NCBI GenBank assembly: GCA_030067055.1
Contig: JASJAL010000297.1
Span: 1-5,375, forward strand
Direction: 5' to 3'
DNA length: 5,375 nucleotides
Source of the DNA: Kiloniellales bacterium
GTDB taxonomy: Bacteria > Pseudomonadota > Alphaproteobacteria > Kiloniellales > JAKSBE01
The notes beneath the pieces were generated by a model, which saw only the letters and a program-made list of their open reading frames with translations, did no database searches and had not been told where the DNA came from. Positions 1 to 5,375 of the stretch are shown here, piece after piece. The stretch's first letter is position 1. Each line of letters opens with the position of its first letter. The position numbers and the translations under genes are program-made.

Positions 1-1
1 G

Positions 2-21
2 GTTTCCGTGGTCAGGGAAAC
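2..21. repeat. Small inverted repeat upstream of the first gene
   Basis: GTTTCC (2-7) and GGAAAC (16-21) form a perfect 6-base inverted repeat around an 8-base loop. It ends just before the ribosome binding site of the first gene. It has no T-run after it, so it is not a convincing terminator by itself. It could be the end of an upstream structure cut by the window edge, a leader hairpin, or chance. Confidence 0.25.
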
Positions 22-26
22 GGAGG
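22..26 (+). promoter_or_regulatory. Ribosome binding site deciding the start of the first gene
   Basis: GGAGG lies 5 bases before the ATG at 32. An alternative in-frame GTG at 8 would add eight residues, but it would place this strong Shine-Dalgarno match inside the coding region and has only 7 bases of visible upstream sequence. The ATG is therefore preferred. Confidence 0.65.
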
Positions 27-31
27 CTTCC

Positions 32-358
32 ATGACGGAGAGACTGACGGAGCGGCAGGTGGCGGAGCGGCTCGCCGATTTCTACGACCGCAAGTTCGGA
101 GGCAAAGACCGCGGACGCTTTCGGATCTCGATGAAGCACATGAAGCTCCTGACCCAGCGCAGACGGATTCCGGCGGAGATAGTCCGGAAAATCGGTGAGG
201 AGTTGTTCGAGCTTGGCTTCGTACTCATTGATCTCGAGACCTTCTTCGTGATCCTGCCGCAGCGTTCCTTCCGCAGCTACCGACGTGTCAGCGACAGCTG
301 CGTTGCAGAGATTCTGCCCGGACCTAGCCTCGAAGACTCCATGCTCGAAACGACCTGA
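32..358 (+). CDS. Small conserved-looking protein of unknown function, in RimA-like position
   Basis: This 108-residue, strongly charged soluble protein is not one I recognise. There is no signal peptide or membrane segment. Residues 1-22 look like an amphipathic helix. An Arg/Lys-rich stretch follows (about 21-46, containing RFRISMKHMKLL and TQRRR), then a helix (about 47-62, PAEIVRKIGEELFELG), a hydrophobic strand pair (about 62-78, FVLIDLETFFVILP) and a basic RSYRRVSD segment. Helix-helix-strand-strand with many basic residues would suit a small winged-helix or RNA/DNA-binding fold, but this is inference from composition. The next gene starts 12 bases after its stop, so it is probably co-transcribed with the protease and rimK. 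In Pseudomonas a small protein, RimA, precedes rimB and rimK and modulates RimK; position makes this gene a candidate counterpart, with homology unproven. The start at 32 is set by GGAGG; a GTG at 8 is the alternative. Confidence 0.75.
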   Translation: MTERLTERQVAERLADFYDRKFGGKDRGRFRISMKHMKLLTQRRRIPAEIVRKIGEELFELGFVLIDLETFFVILPQRSFRSYRRVSDSCVAEILPGPSLEDSMLETT

Positions 359-370
359 GGGCGCGAGAAA

Positions 371-859
371 ATGAAGCCACGGCGTGCAAAACGGGAACGA
401 CTCGTCGTCGGCTGGCGTGAGTGGATTGCGCTCCCCGATCTGGGCATCGAGCGCATCAAGGCGAAGCTGGACACCGGGGCCCGGACGTCAGCGTTGCACG
501 CCTACAGGGTCAAGCCCTTCAAGCGAGGAGGACGTCGCTTCGTCCGCTTCTACGTACATCCGGTGCAGCACCGGCGGCTTCCCGAACTCCTCTGCGAAGC
601 GCCGATTGTCGACCAAAGAGTCGTCACGAGTTCCAACGGCAAACGAGAGCAACGCTACGTCATCGAAACGCCGCTACGCATTGGTGAAGAGATCTGGCCG
701 ATCCAGGTGACATTGACCAATCGTGACGAGATGGGTTTCCGCATGCTGCTCGGAAGGCAAGCGCTCCGAAAGCGGTTGCTCGTGGACCCGGGCACCTCTT
801 TCAAGCTTTTGCGGCGCGATCGCCGTAGGCCAAAGCGACCGACAGGAGAAGAAGAATGA
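371..859 (+). CDS. Retropepsin-like protease of the RimB / 'ATP-dependent zinc protease' family (PF05618)
   Basis: A 162-residue soluble protein with the hallmarks of the PF05618 (former DUF785) family, which has a pepsin/retropepsin-like fold with one catalytic aspartate per subunit. The signature [15 protein letters not shown] spans residues 30-44, with Asp34 the predicted catalytic residue. A strand segment VVTSSNGK (84-91) follows, and then the second family motif [11 protein letters not shown] (122-132) with LLVDP after it. The family's name refers to zinc and ATP, but the fold is that of an aspartic protease. In Pseudomonas the relative RimB acts with RimK on ribosomal protein S6, removing or limiting the added C-terminal glutamates. 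The gene stands directly before rimK and its stop overlaps the rimK start in ATGA, indicating translational coupling. The start is ATG, with a modest GAGGG (357-361) that overlaps the preceding stop. The C-terminus is Arg/Lys-rich and ends in Gly-Glu-Glu-Glu, encoded by the purine-rich sequence that is also the rimK ribosome binding site. Family assignment is firm; the substrate is inferred from context. Confidence 0.9.
   Translation: MKPRRAKRERLVVGWREWIALPDLGIERIKAKLDTGARTSALHAYRVKPFKRGGRRFVRFYVHPVQHRRLPELLCEAPIVDQRVVTSSNGKREQRYVIETPLRIGEEIWPIQVTLTNRDEMGFRMLLGRQALRKRLLVDPGTSFKLLRRDRRRPKRPTGEEE
844..848 (+). promoter_or_regulatory. Ribosome binding site of rimK, inside the protease gene
   Basis: AGGAG lies 7 bases before the rimK ATG at 856. 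It sits within the final codons of the protease gene, whose TGA overlaps the rimK ATG. This supports the 856 start and coupled translation, and it explains why the protease ends in three GAA codons. Confidence 0.75.
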
Positions 860-1761
860 AAATCGCCCTCATGGCCCGGAACCCGGATCTCTATTCACAC
901 AAGCGTCTGGTCGAGGCGGCCGAGCAGCGCGGGCACGAGATCGACATCATCAACACCTTGCTCGTGTACATGAACATCACCTCGCACCGGCCGGAGCTAC
1001 GCTATAAGGGCGAGAAGCTGCTTGGCTATGACGCGGTGATCCCACGCATCGGCGCGTCGGTCACCTTCTACGGGCTCGCCGTCCTTCGGCAGTTCGAGAT
1101 GATGGGCGTATGGCCGCTGAACGAGTCGGTCGCGATCGGGCGTTCGCGTGACAAGCTGCGCTCGCTGCAGCTCTTGGCGCGCAAGGGCATCGGCCTCCCG
1201 GTCACCGCCTTCGCTCACTCCACGCAGTTCTCGGAGGACCTGATCGACATCGCCGGCGGCACACCGGTCGTGATCAAGCTGCTGGAAGGCACGCAAGGGA
1301 TCGGCGTCGTCCTCGGCGAGACCCACAACTCGGCGAAATCGATCATCGAGGCGTTTCGCGGAGTCAAGGCGAACATTCTCGTACAGGAGTTCATCAAGGA
1401 GGCTGGCAGCGAGGACATCCGTTGTCTGGTCGTCGGCGAGAAGGTCGTCGCGGCCATGAAGCGCACGGGCGCCGAAGGTGACTTCCGCTCGAACCTGCAC
1501 CGCGGCGGCTCGGCAGAGGTGATCCGGATCACGCCCGAGGAGCGCTCGACGGCCGTGCGCGCGGCCGGGACCATGGGCCTCAACGTCTGTGGCGTCGATC
1601 TGCTGCGCTCGAACCATGGACCCGTGGTCATGGAGGTCAATTCGAGCCCGGGGCTCGAAGGCGTCGAGAAGGCGACCGGCATCGACGTGGCAGGAAGAAT
1701 CGTCGAGTTCCTGGAAAAGAACGCCAAGCCGAACAAGACAAAGACCCGGGGCCGGGGATAG
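856..1761 (+). CDS. rimK: RimK, ribosomal protein S6-L-glutamate ligase (ATP-grasp)
   Basis: This cytosolic ATP-grasp ligase uses ATP to add glutamate residues to the C-terminus of ribosomal protein S6; E. coli RimK can also make poly-alpha-glutamate. At 301 residues it matches the usual family length of about 300. The N-terminal pre-ATP-grasp domain covers about 1-95 and the ATP-grasp domain about 96-288. Visible key residues fall where E. coli RimK has them: Lys100 in [19 protein letters not shown]; Lys141 with the glycine-rich loop [12 protein letters not shown] (144-155); QEF (177-179) at the nucleotide hinge; Asp248 in GVDLL; and Glu260/Asn262 in [12 protein letters not shown] for metal binding. 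All catalytic positions look intact. The C-terminus carries a short basic tail ([11 protein letters not shown], 291-301). Start ATG overlaps the protease stop (ATGA) and has AGGAG 7 bases upstream. With the protease it forms a modification/trimming pair; S6 is the default substrate, but another protein or peptide cannot be excluded. Confidence 0.95.
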   Translation: MKIALMARNPDLYSHKRLVEAAEQRGHEIDIINTLLVYMNITSHRPELRYKGEKLLGYDAVIPRIGASVTFYGLAVLRQFEMMGVWPLNESVAIGRSRDKLRSLQLLARKGIGLPVTAFAHSTQFSEDLIDIAGGTPVVIKLLEGTQGIGVVLGETHNSAKSIIEAFRGVKANILVQEFIKEAGSEDIRCLVVGEKVVAAMKRTGAEGDFRSNLHRGGSAEVIRITPEERSTAVRAAGTMGLNVCGVDLLRSNHGPVVMEVNSSPGLEGVEKATGIDVAGRIVEFLEKNAKPNKTKTRGRG

Positions 1762-1838
1762 GCCGAGCGCTCTGCCTGACCTCTGCTGGGCCAGCCAGAA
1801 CGTCAGCAGATGCGGCCAAAAACAACGGAGTAGACACA
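1762..1838. other. Intergenic gap with a possible weak hairpin
   Basis: These 77 bases are the largest noncoding gap in the window. A perfect 7-base inverted repeat, TCTGCTG (1782-1788) and CAGCAGA (1804-1810), encloses 15 bases that include the shorter fold GCTG-GGC-CAGC. No T-tract follows; the downstream sequence is A-rich (CCAAAAACAAC), so a Rho-independent terminator on the plus strand is unlikely. I see no convincing -35/-10 pair. GGAG at 1827-1830, 8 bases before the ATG at 1839, is a good ribosome binding site. A processing or attenuation site between the two modules is possible but unproven. Confidence 0.3.
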
Positions 1839-2678
1839 ATGGAAGAGGTGTCTGTTTGGTTCAAAGAGGCCAGCGAGGCAGCCTCACGCCTGCTGGGTCA
1901 GTTCGTAGAGTTCCTTCCAACACTTCTTGGCGCGATCGTGATTCTGGTCGCCGGGTGGCTGATTGCACGTGTTCTTCGGTCTCTCGGTGTCAGGTTCGCG
2001 AACTGGCTGAATGGCTTCTTCGATCGCCGTTTCGGATCAGAACGAGCTCGCCGTCTCCGGATCTCGAATGCCGGGGTCAAGCTCGTGGGCAACGTCACCT
2101 TCTGGGTCATCATCCTGTTCTTCGTGACCGCGGCGACCCGGATTCTCGGACTGGATGCCTTCTCGGCTTGGCTCGACCGCGTGGTCGTCTATCTGCCGAC
2201 TCTGCTTGCAGGCGGCCTGATCATCCTGGTCGGCTTGCTGATCAGCACCTTGGCACGCGACTTGACCTCCGCCGCTGTCGCCTCGGCCGGTTTCCCCCAC
2301 GCCGAGCTCTTCGGTGGCAGTGTCCAGGCCGCAATCTTCGTGACCGCCTTGGTTCTGGGCATCAACCAGATCGGCATCGACGTCACTCTTCTCGTTACCT
2401 TGATTGCGATCATCGTCGCGGCGATTGTCGGGAGCCTGTCACTGGCCTTCGCGCTCGGAGCGCGCAGCTTCGTCGGCAACCTGATCGGTTCGCACTACCT
2501 TCAGCAGCACTACCAGCCCGGACAACGGGCGAAGATAGGCAACGTGGAAGGCGAAATTCTCGAGCTGACACCGGTCTGCGTCGTTGTTGCTACGAAGAAG
2601 GGGCGCGTGATCGTTCCAGCCAAGGTCTTCAGTGAAGAGACCACCACGCTGGTGACGGAAAGTCCTTCCGATGGATAA
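1839..2678 (+). CDS. Short MscS-like membrane protein with TM-helix repeats
   Basis: A 279-residue inner-membrane protein with about five predicted helices: 24-46, 82-104, 113-139, 161-179 and 183-209. Helices 1 and 3 are an internal repeat: FLPTLLGAIVILVAGWLIA and YLPTLLAGGLIILVGLLIS both begin LPTLL and run into a basic or polar turn, as in the conserved TM-helix repeat (PF05552 type) found in MscS relatives. The last helix is rich in Gly and Ala and ends LAFALGARSFVGNLIGSHYL, like an MscS pore helix. It is followed by a short beta-domain segment (about 225-265) with YQPGQRAKIGNVEGEILEL and GRVIVPAKVF. The protein stops there, without the C-terminal alpha/beta cage domain of E. coli MscS. 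The family acts as mechanosensitive or small-conductance ion channels; this member's gating and ion are unknown. The last 8 bases overlap the next gene, an MgtE-like protein, suggesting coupled production and a related membrane or ionic role. The ATG at 1839 has GGAG 8 bases upstream. Confidence 0.85.
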   Translation: MEEVSVWFKEASEAASRLLGQFVEFLPTLLGAIVILVAGWLIARVLRSLGVRFANWLNGFFDRRFGSERARRLRISNAGVKLVGNVTFWVIILFFVTAATRILGLDAFSAWLDRVVVYLPTLLAGGLIILVGLLISTLARDLTSAAVASAGFPHAELFGGSVQAAIFVTALVLGINQIGIDVTLLVTLIAIIVAAIVGSLSLAFALGARSFVGNLIGSHYLQQHYQPGQRAKIGNVEGEILELTPVCVVVATKKGRVIVPAKVFSEETTTLVTESPSDG

Positions 2679-3519
2679 GGCGACCGAGCTCAGCCTTGCT
2701 TTTCTTAGGACCCAGCCAGCTGGCGCCGCACGTGCGCTCGAGCAGCTCCAGGCGGAAGACGCGGCCGCCTTCGTCGAGGAGGTCCCGGAGCCGACAATCA
2801 CCGCCGTCCTCGGTCACATGCAACCTGCCCGGGCTGCCGCGATACTGGAGCGGGTTAGCCCCAAGAAGGCAGCCGACGTGCTCTCAAAGACACCAGCGCC
2901 CGCGCGCTCGGTGCTCTTGCGTGCACTACCAGGGCCGGCGAGGGACGCAGCTCTTAGTACACTGTCCAGGCGAGAGGCCGTGGCCCTGCGGCGTTACCTC
3001 ACCTATGCCGCGGGCACGGTGGGCGCCTGGATGGATGCGCCTAAGGCGACCTTTTCACCTGATGTGACGGCCAGTGACTGTCTACAAAGAATTCGCCGGC
3101 TCGGTGTGAGGCTCGGGTCCCTGGTGTTCGTGATCGACGAGGAGAGGCGCTTGCTTGGCGTTGTCGACGTCGACGGCTTGTTGGGCGCCAAGGACGATGC
3201 CTTGCTCGCAGAGCTGATGCAGAAGGATTTCACGCGGCTTTCGCCCCAAGCCACGCTTTCGACGGTTGTCTCCCTTCCCGCCTGGGACCGTGCCTTGTCG
3301 CTGCCTGTGACGGACCGGCGCCGCCGGCTTCTGGGCGTGCTCCATTTCGACAGCTTGCGCGAAGGCCTCCTCGTGGATCGCCGCGAGACCAAGGGATTTC
3401 AGGTGAACTTCCTGGTCGTTCATTTGGTGCAGGCCCTGCTCGTCACGCTCTCGGGGCTGTTGCATACGGCAACCACGGAACCCAGCTTGAGCAGACTGAA
3501 CAGCGAGCAGGAGACCTGA
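2671..3519 (+). CDS. Truncated MgtE-like protein: MgtE N domain, CBS pair, one predicted membrane helix
   Basis: This 282-residue protein matches the cytosolic half of the MgtE Mg2+ transporter but lacks most of the channel. Residues about 14-115 are an Ala-rich helical superhelix of MgtE_N type (AAAFVEEVPEP, QPARAAAILERVSPKKAADV). YAAGTVGAWMDAP (112-124) corresponds to the N-domain/CBS junction, which reads YPDDSAGRLMD in the neighbouring full MgtE. Two CBS-like units follow, about 120-178 (LVFVIDEERRLLGVVDVDGL) and 185-232 (LPVTDRRRRLLGVLHFDSL). A short linker leads to FQVNFLVVHLVQALLVTLSG (243-262), which aligns with the first membrane helix of the neighbour (LQVNLLTAFLAASVVG). The reading frame then ends after a polar tail, so the Mg2+ pore motif is absent. 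It is open throughout and overlaps the preceding gene by 8 bases, with full mgtE 1 base downstream. It looks like a maintained paralogue, perhaps a regulatory or heteromeric partner of MgtE. Decay of a duplicated mgtE is the alternative. GGAAAG at 2657-2662 may serve as ribosome binding site. Confidence 0.85.
   Translation: MDKATELSLAFLRTQPAGAARALEQLQAEDAAAFVEEVPEPTITAVLGHMQPARAAAILERVSPKKAADVLSKTPAPARSVLLRALPGPARDAALSTLSRREAVALRRYLTYAAGTVGAWMDAPKATFSPDVTASDCLQRIRRLGVRLGSLVFVIDEERRLLGVVDVDGLLGAKDDALLAELMQKDFTRLSPQATLSTVVSLPAWDRALSLPVTDRRRRLLGVLHFDSLREGLLVDRRETKGFQVNFLVVHLVQALLVTLSGLLHTATTEPSLSRLNSEQET
3509..3514 (+). promoter_or_regulatory. Ribosome binding site of mgtE
   Basis: AGGAGA lies 6 bases before the ATG at 3521, within the last codons of the truncated MgtE-like gene. 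It fixes the mgtE start and indicates that the two proteins are translated from the same message. Confidence 0.7.
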
Positions 3520-3520
3520 G

Positions 3521-4828
3521 ATGCCAGGTCAGTCCGCCAAGGCGGTCGAGGTCCTCAACTACAACTATCTCCAAGACTATCCTTTGGACGCGGCCAAGCA
3601 GATCGAGTCCATGCCGCCCGGTGATATCGCCCAGGCCCTTGCCACGCAGTCGGCGGAAGCGGTGGGATCACTGTTCGGATGGATGGCCCCGGATGTCGCT
3701 GCAGGTCTGCTGCGACATCTTCCCGAACAGCTCGCCAAGGGCATTCTCCAGGAGATGAGTCCGAATACCACGCTCCTGCTCTTGGGCCAGTTCGACGATA
3801 ACGAACGTCAGCGACATCTGACGCTGTTGGACGAGGCCCTGCGCAAAGATCTGCAGGCGTTGATGGAGTATCCTGACGACAGCGCCGGCCGATTGATGGA
3901 CACCAGGGTCGGGGCCTTCCGCCCCTATATGACCGTCGCCCAAGCCCTGGAGCGTCTTCGAGGCTCGAAGCTCAGGGATCGGCACACGATTTTCGTGATT
4001 GACGATGAGAATCGTCTTTCGTCCCGGGTCGCGATCCATGACCTCGCCGTTGCAGATTTGAACCAGACGCTCCGGGAGATCGCTGAGCCAGCGAGTGTCG
4101 TCGTGCAGGCGACGGCCCAGAGGGACGAGGTCGTGGAGCTCTTGGAGAAATCGCGGCTACCGAACATCCCCGTGGTCGATCTCGACGGACACCTGGTCGG
4201 AGTGGTTCGCTACGCAACCCTGGTCAAGGCGCTGGAAGAGGCGGCGAGCGGTGCTCTTCAAACCATGGTCGGTGCCAGCAAGGACGAACGGGCACTCTCG
4301 AAGGTCTCTTTTGCCGTGGTCAAGCGCCAACCCTGGCTGCAGGTCAACCTGTTGACGGCCTTTCTCGCAGCTTCGGTCGTAGGTATTTTCGAGAACACCA
4401 TCGCCCAAGTCACGGCGCTGGCCGTCCTCTTGCCAGTGGTTGCCGGACAGTCCGGCAATGCCGGAGCCCAGGCGCTTGCCGTCACGATGCGCGGCCTTGC
4501 GCTCCGTGAGATCACGGTGCGCCATTGGCTGGCCGTTATGGTCAAGGAGGTCAAGGTCGGCTTCATAAACGGTGTCGCCATTGCCCTGACGTGTGGACTG
4601 GGCGTCCTTATCTGGAGCGGGTCACTCGGGCTTGTCATGGTGATCGCCATGTCGATGGTGCTCGCCATGATTTCGGCGGGCTTTGCCGGTGCGGTCGTGC
4701 CGATCGCCTTGAAGCGTCTTGGCCAAGACCCAGCCCAGTCCTCCTCGATCATCTTGACCACGGTCACCGACATTGCAGGGTTCTTTTCCTTCCTTGGCAT
4801 CGCGACCTTGCTCATGGGGATGCTGTAG
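3521..4828 (+). CDS. mgtE: MgtE magnesium transporter
   Basis: A complete inner-membrane Mg2+ channel/transporter of 435 residues, close to the family norm (about 450). Domain order: MgtE N helical domain (about 15-125, with MPPGDIAQAL and HLPEQLAKGILQEMSP); junction motif YPDDSAGRLMD (117-127); two CBS domains (about 128-182 and 186-240, the second with LPNIPVVDLDGHLVGVV); a connecting or 'plug' helix (about 235-265); and a five-helix membrane domain (about 272-435). Pore hallmarks are present: P305 and the GN-G-Q pattern in PVVAGQSGNAGAQ (305-317), Glu291 after the first helix, and Asp417 in TTVTDIAG, equivalent to the Mg2+-selectivity Asp of Thermus MgtE. Known MgtE is a homodimer whose cytosolic domains bind Mg2+ and close the pore. 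Here the end of CBS2 and the plug helix (RYATLVKALEEAASGALQTM, 230-249) has fewer acidic residues than expected, and CBS1 reads RLSSRVAIHDL where a Gly-Val pair is common. The gene starts 1 base after the truncated MgtE-like gene, so hetero-assembly is plausible. Confidence 0.95.
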   Translation: MPGQSAKAVEVLNYNYLQDYPLDAAKQIESMPPGDIAQALATQSAEAVGSLFGWMAPDVAAGLLRHLPEQLAKGILQEMSPNTTLLLLGQFDDNERQRHLTLLDEALRKDLQALMEYPDDSAGRLMDTRVGAFRPYMTVAQALERLRGSKLRDRHTIFVIDDENRLSSRVAIHDLAVADLNQTLREIAEPASVVVQATAQRDEVVELLEKSRLPNIPVVDLDGHLVGVVRYATLVKALEEAASGALQTMVGASKDERALSKVSFAVVKRQPWLQVNLLTAFLAASVVGIFENTIAQVTALAVLLPVVAGQSGNAGAQALAVTMRGLALREITVRHWLAVMVKEVKVGFINGVAIALTCGLGVLIWSGSLGLVMVIAMSMVLAMISAGFAGAVVPIALKRLGQDPAQSSSIILTTVTDIAGFFSFLGIATLLMGML

Positions 4829-4882
4829 GCATGGCGGGGGTCGGTGTCAGTCCCCGGTTCTCGTGGTGATCGACAAGAAGGC

Positions 4883-4898
4883 AGGGAGTCGGTGATCC
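4883..4898 (+). promoter_or_regulatory. Possible unusual ribosome binding site of the AstE/AspA-family gene
   Basis: Two candidate Shine-Dalgarno elements precede the ATG at 4900. AGGGAG (4883-4888) is 11 bases away, which is long. GGTGATCC (4891-4898) complements the inner part of the usual 16S rRNA tail (GGATCACCTCC) and abuts the start. The only other nearby in-frame start is GTG at 4903, the second codon, and an in-frame TGA at 4867 rules out a longer reading frame. Confidence 0.4.
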
Positions 4899-4899
4899 C

Positions 4900-5375
4900 A
4901 TGGTGACGAAAGCGAAGTCGCGACGAACGAAGGCAAAGAGGGCGCCCATATCCATTGGAAGCGTCGAAATCCAAGCCGGACAGCGCGCGACCATCGACCT
5001 CCCGATCGCCGAGCTGTCGACGCACACACCGATGACCATGCCAGTGCAGGTGGTTCATGGCCGGAGGGACGGACCGCGACTCTTCGTCAGCGCAGCGATA
5101 CACGGCGATGAAATCAACGGCGTCGAGGTCATTCGACGACTCCTGAACCTCAGCGCCTTGCGGCAACTGCGCGGCACTTTGATCGCGGTGCCGATCGTCA
5201 ACGTCCTCGGCTTCGTATCGCACTCCCGCTATCTGCCGGATCGCCGAGACCTCAACCGATCCTTCCCCGGTTCGCAGCGGGGTTCCCTCGCAGCTCGGCT
5301 CGCCCGGCTGTTCGTCGACGAGATCGTGAGCAATTCGACGCACGGCATCGATCTGCACACGGGCGCCATACATCG
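4900..5375 (+). CDS. Succinylglutamate desuccinylase/aspartoacylase (AstE/AspA) family zinc hydrolase, partial (N-terminal part)
   Basis: The first 158 codons of a gene that runs off the right edge with no stop. It belongs to the AstE/AspA branch of M14-type zinc carboxypeptidases, which hydrolyse amide bonds of N-acyl amino acids or related conjugates. A basic N-terminal stretch (KAKSRRTKAKR, 4-14) precedes a beta-rich region. FVSAAIHGDEINGVEVIRRL (62-81) holds the zinc ligands His68 and Glu71 in the HGDE motif. PIVNVLGF (98-105) and SRYLPDRRDLNRSFPG (109-124) are family substrate-binding motifs, with DLNR at 117-120. GIDLHTGA (149-156) supplies the third zinc ligand, His153. All visible active-site residues are intact. 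Full-length members are usually well over 300 residues, so about half is missing here. The gene follows mgtE after 71 bases. Such genes are known neighbours of RimK-like ligases and PF05618 proteases, so a role in removing or recycling glutamyl conjugates is a reasonable inference. The substrate cannot be read from this part. Confidence 0.9.
   Translation, partial: MVTKAKSRRTKAKRAPISIGSVEIQAGQRATIDLPIAELSTHTPMTMPVQVVHGRRDGPRLFVSAAIHGDEINGVEVIRRLLNLSALRQLRGTLIAVPIVNVLGFVSHSRYLPDRRDLNRSFPGSQRGSLAARLARLFVDEIVSNSTHGIDLHTGAIH

Noticed and set aside
8..31. Eight-residue N-terminal extension of the first gene from GTG at 8
   Set aside because: It would bury a strong GGAGG that lies 5 bases before the ATG at 32, and no upstream ribosome binding site is visible.
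997..1839. Minus-strand open frame of 280 codons opposite rimK
   Set aside because: It mirrors rimK, whose catalytic residues are all present. The antisense product is Arg/Asp/Ala-rich and low in sense, typical of a shadow frame.
1589..2635. Plus-strand open frame of 348 codons overlapping rimK and the MscS-like gene
   Set aside because: Its translation is Arg/Ser/Pro-rich with no domain, and it runs out of frame through two well-supported genes.
2671..4828. Single mgtE split by a frameshift or early stop
   Set aside because: The second gene is a complete MgtE with its own N domain, CBS pair and start, so the first is a separate paralogue and not the front half of one gene.
4835..4855. Possible terminator hairpin after mgtE (GGGGGT and GTCCCC)
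   Set aside because: The stem needs two wobble pairs, is short, and has no following T-run.
4258..5373. Long minus-strand open frame of 371 codons spanning the end of mgtE and the hydrolase gene
   Set aside because: It crosses two plus-strand genes with intact family motifs, its translation shows no recognisable domain, and GC-rich codon bias readily opens antisense frames.

Overview
The window is a compact, GC-rich (about 60% by eye) bacterial segment with seven genes, all on the plus strand and separated by -8 to +77 bases. It reads as one operon or two abutting ones. Codon use, gene density and the style of RimK and MgtE suggest a proteobacterium; the sequence does not support a finer placement. 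No RNA gene, mobile element, CRISPR array or convincing intrinsic terminator is visible, and no noncoding stretch exceeds 80 bases.

The left third (32-1761) is a ribosomal-protein/peptide glutamylation module. It holds a small unrecognised protein (108 aa), a retropepsin-like protease of the 'ATP-dependent zinc protease'/RimB family (PF05618), and a complete RimK ATP-grasp ligase that overlaps the protease by ATGA. The order small protein - protease - rimK resembles the Pseudomonas rimA-rimB-rimK operon.

The middle (1839-4828) is an ion-transport module: a short MscS-like membrane protein, then an MgtE-like protein that stops after the first predicted membrane helix, then a full-length MgtE magnesium transporter. 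The first two overlap by 8 bases and the last two are 1 base apart, so all three are probably translationally coupled.

The right end (4900 to the edge) is the first 158 codons of an M14-type zinc hydrolase of the succinylglutamate desuccinylase/aspartoacylase (AstE/AspA) family. Such genes are known companions of RimK-like ligases and PF05618 proteases, so the glutamylation module appears to enclose the ion module.

The most interesting points are the paired complete and truncated MgtE proteins, which suggest a heteromeric or regulatory arrangement; the loss of acidic residues expected in the MgtE connecting helix; and the co-localisation of an amidoligase/protease/hydrolase set with Mg2+ and mechanosensitive-type membrane proteins. 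Functional links between the modules are inference from gene order.
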